Positions 16,007 through 24,425 of a DNA stretch of 64,000 nucleotides are shown here, piece after piece. A program made the position numbers and the translations under genes. Below the pieces are notes generated by a model. It was not told where the DNA came from and ran no database searches. It saw only the letters and a list, made by a program, of their open reading frames with translations. Origin of the DNA: JAOZHU01 sp964632845 (GTDB lineage Archaea > Thermoproteota > Bathyarchaeia > Bathyarchaeales > Bathycorpusculaceae); assembly GCA_964632845.1 (NCBI GenBank), contig CAZWDU010000008.1:22832-86831 (forward strand). The letters are read 5' to 3'. Numbering within the stretch: the stretch's first letter is position 1; every line of letters begins with the position of its first letter.

Positions 16007-17140
16007 ATGGAAAGCACCAAAACTGATTTTGATATTCTTGGAAGCATCGAGAAACATATTGAATTATTAAAACCGCTGTTGCCCAACCATGCCGTCATAT
16101 GCATCGGCGAATATCCTGCGAAGATTCTGCTACAAGGTCCTTACGCAAACAAAACAGAAGACATACTGCCCATTTTCATCGACAAATCCACCAAGGAAAT
16201 CTCGAAATGGAGCCAATCCCGTCTCGACCCATACAGCATCTTGGGTTTAGACTCAAAAATTGATACCCACTTTTGGTTCAATGTTCTGCCGCATATTGCG
16301 AAAAATGATGGCTTTATGGGGCGTTTAAAAAACAAGCTTGCCGACAAGCAACGTGATGCTGTGATGGTGATGTCCATCTGGGATGGTGTCGGCAGTGCTT
16401 TACTACCTGTCTTGATGGCGCAATTCGCAGAATGGAACACAAGCGCAATAGCATTAACCATGATGCCTTCAAAATTACAACCGTCAGATGTTAATTTCAA
16501 CGCGTTTTCAGCTATGGGAATGAGCGCGTCTAAAGAGTCAACACCACTTGTGCTAATAGACAGAGACCGACTTGAAAGCTACGTCGGCGTTGACCGAAGC
16601 GGCGCCACAATCGCTAGCAACATTGTTGTCAATTATTTGCTGGAACTGATGTTGACTAAAGACACGATAGTGCAAGAACTTTCGGAGTTGTCGAGAGCTT
16701 TAAACGTCAAGATTTTCACAATTCTGGCAACTACAGGAGCTAGTTTCAAAATATATGGTTCACTGGAAAACATATTCAATGCTGCCCTGTTTAATCCTTT
16801 TCTGACGTTTGACCTGTCTAAAGCCTCAGTGCTATACGTTCTTCTCCGCATGCCGCTTCAATACAAGGATAAGCTGTCACGGGGAAAAATTGAGATAGCA
16901 GTAGCTGACTGGTTCAAGAAAAAAGCCAACCTTAACTCCATTTACGTAACTGAACCCGTCTACGTGGAAGATGTTAGTGACCGAATAGACATGGTAATGT
17001 TCGTTGGAGGTTTTGATTTAACTGAGAGGTTCACTGTGTTGGAGAAAAAAGTGAACGCTACAAAGAATCAAGCAATCAAGAAAGGTTGGATAAAAGAGGA
17101 AGAGTGGAAGGGTATAGTCAAGAGTTTAATGGCGAGTTAG
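16007..17140 (+). CDS. FtsZ/tubulin-superfamily protein with degenerate GTP loop
   Basis: The 377-residue protein keeps the FtsZ order without the canonical nucleotide loop. Residues 117-150 (DAVMVMSIWDGVGSALLPVL, then AEWNTSAIALTMMPSK) align by pattern with FtsZ strand S4-T4 loop-H4-S5, but GGGTGTG has become WDGVGSA. LVLIDRDRLESYV (181-193) resembles the FtsZ stretch before the central helix, and residues 200-216 fit that helix. Residues 270-340 (SKASVLYVLLRMPL and RIDMVMFVGGF) resemble the C-terminal activation domain. It is encoded divergently from the polytopic protein and convergently with the large tubulin-like gene. I infer a non-hydrolysing partner or capping subunit. A structure prediction is needed to confirm the fold. 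Confidence 0.6.
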   Translation: MESTKTDFDILGSIEKHIELLKPLLPNHAVICIGEYPAKILLQGPYANKTEDILPIFIDKSTKEISKWSQSRLDPYSILGLDSKIDTHFWFNVLPHIAKNDGFMGRLKNKLADKQRDAVMVMSIWDGVGSALLPVLMAQFAEWNTSAIALTMMPSKLQPSDVNFNAFSAMGMSASKESTPLVLIDRDRLESYVGVDRSGATIASNIVVNYLLELMLTKDTIVQELSELSRALNVKIFTILATTGASFKIYGSLENIFNAALFNPFLTFDLSKASVLYVLLRMPLQYKDKLSRGKIEIAVADWFKKKANLNSIYVTEPVYVEDVSDRIDMVMFVGGFDLTERFTVLEKKVNATKNQAIKKGWIKEEEWKGIVKSLMAS

Positions 17141-17165
17141 CGTGAGCACCGCATTTTCTTGACAA

Positions 17166-19841
17166 CTATTTTTTCTTCTCATTGCCATTGTTTATCTCTG
17201 CAATGACCTGTTTTGCTGAAATGCCATGCTCAAGGAGATAGGAACGAGAGAGACTTCTTTCGAAATCATTAGATTTAGTATATAACAGCTGCATCTCATC
17301 ATACGCTTCAAGATGTTCTGCTTTTCCTCTGCCTGCCACAACCAAAACCCGCGTTATCCATGGATCCCGAGACTCAATCACTCGCACGGTTATGGTTCTC
17401 GATACCTCGCTGGTGACGTAGGCCGCTAGCGCAGTGTATACTTCCTGTGTTAAATCTTCACTCCATAGTTTCGGAGGTGCCTGCACAGTCACCCAAATGT
17501 AATCCGATTTATAGGTTGGCTTAAAGCCCATAACGCTCGGCGTCTTGAAAACTCGTATAAGGCTTTTCATGTAATCTTTGTAGTGCTCCATGTCCAGTAT
17601 GTCGTTAATTATTATGTCCTTGGTCAAGGTCTCTTCTTGTTCGGTTAGTATCTTAAAGATTATTTTTAATTGCTCGCTTTCAGTGAGCTCAGCCGATTTC
17701 TCAAAGTACTTCTTAGGCTTAGTAATATCAGCGATTTTCTCTTCGTATTCCTTTTGCAAATCCACTATCTTATTCAGTTTCTTACGATACTCAGAAGTTA
17801 CTTCAAGCTTTTTACCCAATTGGTCGTACAGTTTAATGACGTTATCCACTTTGTCAAGTTTGTCACAGATATAGGCTTCTTCTTCGTGAATTCTCTTCAA
17901 ATCCCTTTCAATTTGTATAAGCTGTTCTCTAGCGTATCTTTTTGTACTGAAGAACTTCCTTATCTCACGTTCCTGCTTTAACTTATCAAATTCGCGCCGT
18001 TTCTTTGTCTCTTGTATCCGCGTTAGTTCGCAATCTATAACGCCTTTTTTATCCATGAATCGCCCTATTATTCCATTCAAGTAGGCGAGGTATTCGTCAA
18101 TCATTTTCGCTTCGTCAGTCGCTGTTCGCAGCATCAACTGTACTACAAGATAGAGAGTCGCCAACTCGGACTGAATATTCCTTAAATCCTGTAATTCAAT
18201 TTCTGATTCAGGGAGAACCTCGTAGTACCTAATCAAGGCTTCAACAAAATATCTCGTTTCGTCATAAAACTTAAGAATGCTGAGAGACTTGTCGGCAACC
18301 TCAACCAGATTCATGAAATCCTCCAAAATCCTCTTTTGCCTAACGGTGAAGACCTGTGAACTGGGAATCAACTGCTTTAGCCGCTCAAAGATTGCAGTTT
18401 TTCTTTCAGAGAATTCAAGGTGCGTTTTCGTAAAGCGCGTGAGCAAGCTTTCTAGGCTGTCTACTTTTCTAGAGCCTTCCTTATGAAGTGTAAATTTAAC
18501 TATGGCTTCCTCTATCGGTCCACTCTTGCCCATCAGTCGAATTGTTGATAGATACCGCATCAGCTCGCTCATCCAATTTTGAGCCTGGAGCTCTATACCC
18601 TTAACATGCAATTCCAAATCTTCTTCAAGACGAGGATTGTTGTAAATTGTTGACTTCAGCTTCTCCTCAAACTGCTCTTCAGCGTAGGTACCTGTCTTTA
18701 TAAGATAGTTTTTGTAGAGGTTCCGCGCGTCTTCAGCACTAACCTTGATTACTTCATGGATTTTGTCCAGAATTTCAAGTTTTTCCCGTCTAAGCGCATG
18801 CAGCAATTGAAGTTTTTCGAAGTTTAACCTTAAAGCCGATATGTAGTCGTCCATCGGATATACTACTTTGAACATGCCAAGAGTGTGGACATAATTGTCT
18901 GTGAGCCCAACCTCTGTGCCTATTCCGCCTAGGAGGTCAGCTAAATCGAAATCCATTAAAACATACATCATATCCACAATCATTTCATCCATTTCGCTTC
19001 GAGCAGCAACAATATTGCCTACTTTGGAGTAAGCGGGCAGTAACGGCAAATAAATGAGCGCATTCAAAGGATTCCGATAACATTCGCCATACGTGTTAAC
19101 CACGTACTCATTGTAATCTTTATTCAACAACAAAGACAGCTCGTTCATAGCTGTAAAGGCTGAGCACCCCTTTGCTGGAGGGTCATCTCCGCCACAGGGA
19201 GCTATTACAAAAGCTATGAGTGGCACGCCGGAACCTAAGACTTTTCGCAGATGCCTAGCAAAATCGAAAAATACGCCACTTCCTGTGCCGCCGCCTAAGC
19301 CATATAGCAGTATCACGGTTGGCGTGATTATCGATGAAAGAGCCTGCTCTTTAAACGAGTTTATAAGACCTCTGATTATGCCAAGTTGGTAGTAGTTCAG
19401 TGCGTATATTGCTTTAGCTAGGGCTCTCCGTCTACCTGCGCCGCCAGCCATTGGTGGTATCGCCATTGTTGAATTAAGCCATGGGTGAAAGTGTAGTTTG
19501 GCTCCTTCACCTGCTATGTATTCGTTGTATTTTTGGTTGATGAAGTCAAACATTGCCTCGGCGGTTGGAAACTTCACTGATTGCGCCAGCAGTCGTAGTC
19601 TTTCCCTCGGTATTCCGGCTTTGACAATTGATTTCATTATTTGTTCATGGCTTTCCTGCAAAGCTCTAATTTCAGGGTCGGCTATGTCAATCGCCAACAG
19701 GGACAGACGTGTGATCTCATTCTCCAATAATTCCTTGGTTTTTTTGTTTTTCAGGAAAGTTTCTACGATGTTGGTTCCTGCTGAACCGAGCCCTATTACC
19801 TGCACGCTGTTTTGGTATATTTTCGTGTTTTCACATCCCAA
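17166..19841 (-). CDS. Large tubulin/FtsZ-like GTPase with long helical insertion
   Basis: The 891-residue protein carries the superfamily motifs: a T1-like loop VQVIGLGSAGTNIVETFL (14-31), a T3-region GGAGRRRALAKAIY (133-146) and the tubulin signature GLGGGTGSG (181-189), followed by LIAFVIAPCGGDD. Residues about 330-760 are charged and helical with coiled-coil runs (KKRREFDKLKQEREIRKFF). Residues 780-840 (YIWVTVQAPPKLW, and ITRVLVVAGRGKAEHL) look like the FtsZ C-terminal beta domain, so the helices appear inserted between the two core domains. No TM segments are seen. TTG 19841 overlaps the upstream surface-protein gene by 11 nt. It is closest in style to the large Tubulin_2-type proteins. 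It probably polymerises with GTP; its role is unknown. Confidence 0.8.
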   Translation of the reverse strand: MGCENTKIYQNSVQVIGLGSAGTNIVETFLKNKKTKELLENEITRLSLLAIDIADPEIRALQESHEQIMKSIVKAGIPRERLRLLAQSVKFPTAEAMFDFINQKYNEYIAGEGAKLHFHPWLNSTMAIPPMAGGAGRRRALAKAIYALNYYQLGIIRGLINSFKEQALSSIITPTVILLYGLGGGTGSGVFFDFARHLRKVLGSGVPLIAFVIAPCGGDDPPAKGCSAFTAMNELSLLLNKDYNEYVVNTYGECYRNPLNALIYLPLLPAYSKVGNIVAARSEMDEMIVDMMYVLMDFDLADLLGGIGTEVGLTDNYVHTLGMFKVVYPMDDYISALRLNFEKLQLLHALRREKLEILDKIHEVIKVSAEDARNLYKNYLIKTGTYAEEQFEEKLKSTIYNNPRLEEDLELHVKGIELQAQNWMSELMRYLSTIRLMGKSGPIEEAIVKFTLHKEGSRKVDSLESLLTRFTKTHLEFSERKTAIFERLKQLIPSSQVFTVRQKRILEDFMNLVEVADKSLSILKFYDETRYFVEALIRYYEVLPESEIELQDLRNIQSELATLYLVVQLMLRTATDEAKMIDEYLAYLNGIIGRFMDKKGVIDCELTRIQETKKRREFDKLKQEREIRKFFSTKRYAREQLIQIERDLKRIHEEEAYICDKLDKVDNVIKLYDQLGKKLEVTSEYRKKLNKIVDLQKEYEEKIADITKPKKYFEKSAELTESEQLKIIFKILTEQEETLTKDIIINDILDMEHYKDYMKSLIRVFKTPSVMGFKPTYKSDYIWVTVQAPPKLWSEDLTQEVYTALAAYVTSEVSRTITVRVIESRDPWITRVLVVAGRGKAEHLEAYDEMQLLYTKSNDFERSLSRSYLLEHGISAKQVIAEINNGNEKKK

Positions 19842-20775
19842 CTAGGCTTTTGAGTCTATCTTTGATGCTATCCAGACTGGACGCGATAGTTCGGTCAATT
19901 TTTGATGCTCTCAGCGTTAATCCTTCCAAATCCTTGATTTGGTCTTCGAGAACTAACAGCACATATTTGATTTTCCCCTTGACTCTTAAAAACATGAATC
20001 CTAATACAGCGGCCACCACTGCTACGACCACAATTAATGGCAGGAAAAGAGCTTCCATAACAGCAGAAGCAGGCTCGGCTGAGACATCTAGCGCATTTAA
20101 GAGAGCAACAGCGTTGTCAACGTATCCGTCCGCAAACTCGGCTTGGGCTTGTGCAATAACGTTTTCAAAGAGTTCAACGTATCCCGCAGAAACCCCGCTG
20201 TCCTTAAGTGACTGCAACTTTTCTTGTTTTGCTTGGAGAAGGCTTGCGTAGTTGCCCATTTCTGCATTGTATATATAGGGTTTGATTTGATCTAGGACAT
20301 CTCCTCCGGCAACGGATAACTGAACCAAAGTGAATTGCACTGGTGCGCTTTTCACTGCACCTGTTGGAATCTTGCCGTAGCATACTATTTCTACAGTTCC
20401 TTTAACCCAGTCGAAATCCGCAGTTGCTGAATTCGGGTTCGAAAGCGAGTAATCCAGCGAGTCACAGTACCAGTATGTGGTGTGAGTTGATGAATGCTGC
20501 ATGCTTGTTGAGAGTCTCAAACTGCCAGAACCGCTTACTAATATGTCAATTGTGAATGTCACCGTGATTTCTGCGCCAGCCAGTACTTGGGAATAAGTCT
20601 CATTAATCCCTGCTGCGGAATCAAACTTCATGAGAAGCGTGCCAGTTGAGTCTTGGACTGTATATTTGGTAATCCATTCGCCCTCATCCACCTCAGCGCC
20701 ATAGGTAGGTGTTACAGATATAATTGTCATAAACAAAAAGAGGCATAACATAATTGCAAATACTTTTATTCTCAC
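19831..20775 (-). CDS. Bitopic surface protein coupled to tubulin-like gene
   Basis: The 314-residue protein has a signal peptide (VFAIMLCLFLFMTIISVTPTYGA), an extracellular beta-rich domain (about 27-160), a helical segment (about 165-235), one TM helix (LFLPLIVVVAVVAAVLGFMF, near 245-265) and a basic cytoplasmic helical tail of about 50 residues (IKYVLLVLEDQIKDLEGLTL). It starts at GTG 20775 with GGGGGAGTGA upstream. Its end overlaps the tubulin-like start by 11 nt, so the two are made together. The cytoplasmic tail is a natural candidate to tether the tubulin-like polymer to the membrane; this is an inference. Confidence 0.7.
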   Translation of the reverse strand: MRIKVFAIMLCLFLFMTIISVTPTYGAEVDEGEWITKYTVQDSTGTLLMKFDSAAGINETYSQVLAGAEITVTFTIDILVSGSGSLRLSTSMQHSSTHTTYWYCDSLDYSLSNPNSATADFDWVKGTVEIVCYGKIPTGAVKSAPVQFTLVQLSVAGGDVLDQIKPYIYNAEMGNYASLLQAKQEKLQSLKDSGVSAGYVELFENVIAQAQAEFADGYVDNAVALLNALDVSAEPASAVMEALFLPLIVVVAVVAAVLGFMFLRVKGKIKYVLLVLEDQIKDLEGLTLRASKIDRTIASSLDSIKDRLKSLVGM

Positions 20776-20898
20776 TCTTCACTCCCCCTTGCCCAACTTT
20801 TACAATGCCACACAATATAACTTTTATGCTATAAACGGAAATGCACTACGAGATTGCCTCTGTTAGCGAGTTGCTTGCTTGCGTTTGGTTTAGTTTTT

Positions 20899-20912
20899 GT
20901 TGAAGCTTCAAC
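20899..20912. promoter_or_regulatory. 14-bp perfect palindrome, possible operator
   Basis: GTTGAAGCTTCAAC equals its own reverse complement. It lies between the tubulin-like operon and the Lrp gene, where a dimeric regulator could act on either. No second copy was noticed nearby. Confidence 0.35.
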
Positions 20913-21008
20913 TCTTCTCTTGCTTGTTGCTCCTGCAGAGCGTTTGTCCATTTAAGCGGATTATTTTTGTTGAAACATGCATAAATGTTTTAGTTTTAGC
21001 GAGAAATG

Positions 21009-21018
21009 TTTATATAAC
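21009..21018 (+). promoter_or_regulatory. TATA box of Lrp/AsnC gene
   Basis: TTTATATAAC matches the archaeal TATA consensus. Transcription would start near 21040, leaving a leader of about 60 nt that includes a GAGGTGA ribosome site. Confidence 0.55.
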
Positions 21019-21098
21019 TTCAAATTAATTGAACGTATGTTTACAGAAGTACTTGCGAGGTAAACCACGCTTAGAAGAGTTCGAGGTGAAAAAGTAGT

Positions 21099-21551
21099 TT
21101 GATAAAAAATATGGATGATGTGGACCTTCAAATCATCAGTCTACTCCAAGAAGATTGCCGGTTGAGTTTCAACAAAATAGCGAGCAAACTAGGGATATCT
21201 GCGGGCACAGCATTTAATCATGTCAAAAATTTGGAGAAAAACGGCATACTAAAAAGCTATACTGTAATGATAGACCCACCCAAGTTGGGCTATAGATTAA
21301 CAGCCATAGTGTTGCTTCAAGTCGAAGGCGGACACCTTCAAGATGTTGAAGAAGAAATTGCCAACACAGCCAACGTTATTGCCGTTTATGATATCACAGG
21401 CGATTACAACGCCGTCGTGATTACTAAATTCAAAGATGGAGCGGGTTTGAACACGTTCATAAAAAAACTTTTAACAATACCTCACGTCAGAAGAACAGTT
21501 ACGAACGTCGCCCTTAGCGTAATCAAAGAAGACTTTCGAATAAGGCCATAA
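21099..21551 (+). CDS. Lrp/AsnC family transcription regulator
   Basis: The N-terminal helix-turn-helix is DVDLQIISLLQEDCRLSFNK with IASKLGISAGTAFNHVKNLE. The C-terminal RAM/ACT-like domain is LTAIVLLQVEGGHLQDVEEE with VYDITGDYNAVVITKFKDGA. These regulators form dimers and higher oligomers that respond to amino acids. GAGGTGA at 21083-21089 is spaced well for TTG 21099. ATG 21111 is an alternative start. It may act on the palindromic sites upstream or on the amino-acid and nitrogen genes nearby. Confidence 0.92.
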   Translation: MIKNMDDVDLQIISLLQEDCRLSFNKIASKLGISAGTAFNHVKNLEKNGILKSYTVMIDPPKLGYRLTAIVLLQVEGGHLQDVEEEIANTANVIAVYDITGDYNAVVITKFKDGAGLNTFIKKLLTIPHVRRTVTNVALSVIKEDFRIRP

Positions 21552-21608
21552 ACTTAAACGAAAGAAAGAACATAAGAACTATCAGTGTTTTACTAAGGAG
21601 CAACTATT

Positions 21609-22148
21609 ATGACCTCAACAAGAATAACCGTTGCCTTTGATCCAGCTACTGCCAACCTGCTGGAAAAAATTAGCCGAGAAACTGAACTGTCTCAGAGCGA
21701 AATCATGAGACGCGCCCTGCGGTTTTATAACGAAAACAAAGTCATGTTGGACCACGCAATTCGAAAGAAAGCTTATGCGTACATGGACATGTTGCTCAGT
21801 GGTGAACATGTTATTTTGGATGTGGATCATTGGCTTCTTTTTCTAAATCTGATTGAATCATCTCCTGAGCGGGAAAAGTTCTGGAGTGATCACAGAGCGG
21901 TAGCTCAATCGCACAGAGAACAGCTGAAGAGCAAAGTGCACACAGCAGAGGATGTTTTAACGCGGCTTGAAACTTGCAACTTTTTCAGGATGACGAAAAA
22001 CTCGGAAAAAGACTTCACTCTGATTTTGGGGTTAGAGGTTCCAAAAAAATTTGTTAAAATTCTTATTGAAGAGTTTTTCTCAGCTATAGGTGTGAAAGCG
22101 GAGATTAAGGAAAACTTGGCTAAGTTGAACGTCACGATTAAGCCATAG
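21609..22148 (+). CDS. Ribbon-helix-helix transcription regulator
   Basis: Residues 1-45 show the CopG-type ribbon-helix-helix pattern: beta strand STRITVAFDPATANLLEKIS, then ELSQSEIMRRALRFYNEN. The remaining 130 residues form a mixed alpha/beta domain (DFTLILGLEVPKKFVKILIE and KAEIKENLAKLNVTI) that may bind a ligand. It lies 57 nt after the Lrp gene and ahead of the KaiC/amtB block. I do not know its effector. Confidence 0.8.
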   Translation: MTSTRITVAFDPATANLLEKISRETELSQSEIMRRALRFYNENKVMLDHAIRKKAYAYMDMLLSGEHVILDVDHWLLFLNLIESSPEREKFWSDHRAVAQSHREQLKSKVHTAEDVLTRLETCNFFRMTKNSEKDFTLILGLEVPKKFVKILIEEFFSAIGVKAEIKENLAKLNVTIKP

Positions 22149-22232
22149 TTAACGGACACATGATCAGGTTTTACACAGTATTCTGTCAATTTTTTCAGTT
22201 TTTCACAAAAATTATGAACAAATCTTAACTAC

Positions 22233-22241
22233 CTTTATATT
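22233..22241 (+). promoter_or_regulatory. TATA box of KaiC-like/amtB block
   Basis: CTTTATATT lies about 50 nt before ATG 22288, placing the transcript start near 22263. This excludes the in-frame TTG at 22240 as the start codon. Confidence 0.5.
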
Positions 22242-22287
22242 GGACTGCCTGCATGTAAGCAGTAAAAAAAGAAAAAGGTGCACAAAT

Positions 22288-23058
22288 ATGAAAAAACCAA
22301 CAGCACTTACGCTAGAAGAATTGCAAAGAGAAAGAAAGATCGAATGGATCGACATGGGCATTGAAGGATTAACAGACTTCATTCCAGGCTTACCTAAAGG
22401 CGACGCTATCCTCGTAAGAGGCGAACCAGGCACAGGAAAAACAATCTTATGCCTCCAATTCATACATAGAGGAGCAGAAAAAGGCGAAAAATGCGTATAC
22501 ATCAGCACCGAAGAAACGCCGCAAACCATAATGAGAACTGGAAGAGAACTCTGGAGCGACTTCCCCTCAATGATTCAGAACAAGCAAGTAGCCATAGTGG
22601 ACCTTTCAATAGGCGCGACATATGCTAGCGACTACGCGTTAATCAACAAAGAGGAAGCAGTAGACATTTTGATGAAAGGTCTAGACGCTCAACCAGAAGC
22701 CACTAGAATAGTCATGGACTCGCTGTCATCACTAGAACGAAGACTCGTTGACCCAACTGACTTCAGAGAAGTCTTCATGAAGCTTCTACTTGAGGTCAAG
22801 AAGCGCGGAGCTACCACCGTGTTTTCGGCAGAAGGTATTCCAACAGACCCCAACATCACAGAGTATCTCGTTGACCATCTGATATATCTTGACTACCACA
22901 AGCACGACGTAATCTGGACCAGAGTCTTCATCTTGCGCAAGTCAAGAAGCTGTCCATTAAAGCCGCAGATACTTAAGCTAAACATCGAAAGCGGCGGGTT
23001 GTCAGTAGAGGAAATTCCAATCTCACTGAAACCAGTGTGGTTCGCAAGCAAACTGTAG
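22288..23058 (+). CDS. KaiC-like RecA-family ATPase
   Basis: The single RecA/KaiC domain of 256 residues has the N-terminal KaiC stretch WIDMGIEGLTDFIPGLPKGD, Walker A RGEPGTGKT (44-52), YISTEETPQ after strand 2 and Walker B-like RIVMDSLSSL. Stand-alone archaeal KaiC-like ATPases act in signalling or regulation. ATG 22288 has AAAGGTG at the right spacing. The gene ends 10 nt before amtB, so it is probably co-transcribed and tied to ammonium transport control. That link is a context inference. Confidence 0.9.
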   Translation: MKKPTALTLEELQRERKIEWIDMGIEGLTDFIPGLPKGDAILVRGEPGTGKTILCLQFIHRGAEKGEKCVYISTEETPQTIMRTGRELWSDFPSMIQNKQVAIVDLSIGATYASDYALINKEEAVDILMKGLDAQPEATRIVMDSLSSLERRLVDPTDFREVFMKLLLEVKKRGATTVFSAEGIPTDPNITEYLVDHLIYLDYHKHDVIWTRVFILRKSRSCPLKPQILKLNIESGGLSVEEIPISLKPVWFASKL

Positions 23059-23068
23059 GGTGATACTG

Positions 23069-24391
23069 ATGTCAACTCCTGTCGATGATACGTTTGCGTC
23101 TATACAGCAAACATTCGCTGTCGGCTGGGCGCCAGTAGTCATACTCATAATGGCAACTGCAGGCTTCGCTCTTCTCTACGCAGGCATGGTTAGGAAAAAG
23201 AACGTTGCCCACACTATAATCATGCTGAACATAGGCTGGACATTAGCTTTCCTCATGTATTTCCTAATCGGCTTCCCGTTAGCATATTACAGCACCAACC
23301 CCATAATTGGCATACCACAGTTTGCACCAACGATAGCTAACCCGTTGCCTGCTGCCTTATCTTCAACAGGAGCTTACGGTATAGCGGCAAGTCCCTCTGG
23401 ATACGGAGATTTGGCGTTATGGTTCAAAATGGCCATGTTCGCCATAACCGCAGTCGCCATAATTCCTGGTGCAACAGCAGAACGCGACAAACTTTGGGGC
23501 TGGGTCATAGCTTCCGCAGTAGTGGTAGGTTTCCTATATCCAGTAATCGAACACTGGGTGTGGGGTGGCGGATGGCTCTCCCAACTGGGCTTCATAGACT
23601 ACGCAGGCTCAGGTGTTGTCCACTTAACAGGTGGTATGTTCGCGTTAACGGCAGCGTATATCATTGGACCCAGACTAGGCAAATTCGGCGGCAAAAAGAA
23701 GGAACCAAGAGCGTTCTTTGGCCACAGTTTACCCCTATCCACGATAGGCGCATGGCTACTAGTGTTCGGCTGGTTCGGATTCAACGTAGGCTCAAGCGTA
23801 GCAAACGATGCACAAACAATCAACGTTGAATTAGCATGGGTAGCAGTAACAACAGCAATGGCAATGGCTGGAGGACTATTCGGAGCAGCTGTAACATCAA
23901 GAGGCCACGCTTTGACATCAATGGCTGGTCTACTGGCAGGCGCAGTAGCAATCTGCTCAGGCGCATCTATGATGCATCCACTATTCGCGTTCATAACAGG
24001 CATAATCGCAGGGCTAATAACAACATTCGTTCAAGGACTCTTAGAGGTCAAGCTACACATAGACGACGCAGCAGTTTGTGTTCCGGTGCATGCTGCTTGC
24101 GGAGTATGGGGTCTCATGGCAACAGGGCTATTCGGAGCCACATTCCTTGGCGGACACCCACTGTACGCTGCGTCAACACTTGAGACTTACATCAGCCAAA
24201 TTGGAATCCAAGCTGTAGGAGCCCTATCCATAATTGGTTGGGCAGGCGGAACTGGTCTGGTGCTGTTCTGGGCGATTAACAAAGCTGGATTACTAAGAGC
24301 GAACAAAGATTCGGAACTGTTCGGATTGGACATTGCGGATCATAAGACATACGCGTACCCTGAAGACATGATGGATCAAGATTTCCCCTAA
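23069..24391 (+). CDS. amtB: Ammonium transporter (Amt family), first copy
   Basis: The 440-residue protein has about eleven TM segments and Amt signatures: FALLYAGMVRKKNVAHTI, AIIPGATAERDKLWGW, the twin pore histidines (SGVVHLTGGMFALTAAY and VCVPVHAACGVWGLMATGLF) and WFGFNVGSS. ATG 23069 follows TAGGGTGA. It is followed by a small coiled-coil ORF and a PII gene, the classical amtB-glnK arrangement with an extra gene between. Its N-terminal half carries a 40-residue loop (STNPIIGIPQFAPTIANPLP) absent from the second copy. Confidence 0.95.
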   Translation: MSTPVDDTFASIQQTFAVGWAPVVILIMATAGFALLYAGMVRKKNVAHTIIMLNIGWTLAFLMYFLIGFPLAYYSTNPIIGIPQFAPTIANPLPAALSSTGAYGIAASPSGYGDLALWFKMAMFAITAVAIIPGATAERDKLWGWVIASAVVVGFLYPVIEHWVWGGGWLSQLGFIDYAGSGVVHLTGGMFALTAAYIIGPRLGKFGGKKKEPRAFFGHSLPLSTIGAWLLVFGWFGFNVGSSVANDAQTINVELAWVAVTTAMAMAGGLFGAAVTSRGHALTSMAGLLAGAVAICSGASMMHPLFAFITGIIAGLITTFVQGLLEVKLHIDDAAVCVPVHAACGVWGLMATGLFGATFLGGHPLYAASTLETYISQIGIQAVGALSIIGWAGGTGLVLFWAINKAGLLRANKDSELFGLDIADHKTYAYPEDMMDQDFP

Positions 24392-24425
24392 GAAAAGAAT
24401 TAATGAAAAAGTTGGAGGAAGAAAA

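Larger units (their letters stand above)
20776..21098. other. Intergenic region between divergent surface-protein and Lrp genes
   Basis: The 323-nt region holds divergent promoters and symmetric sites but no convincing ORF. GTTGAAGCTTCAAC (20899-20912) is a perfect 14-bp palindrome. AAACAT and ATGTTT (20973-20978 and 20985-20990) form a spaced inverted repeat. TTTATATAAC (21009-21018) is a TATA box for the Lrp gene. These may be operators for the downstream Lrp-type regulator. Confidence 0.45.

Noticed and set aside
22240..22287. Upstream TTG start extending the KaiC-like protein by 16 residues
   Set aside because: It overlaps the TATA box CTTTATATT and would lie upstream of the transcript start; ATG 22288 has a ribosome site and a normal KaiC-like N-terminus.
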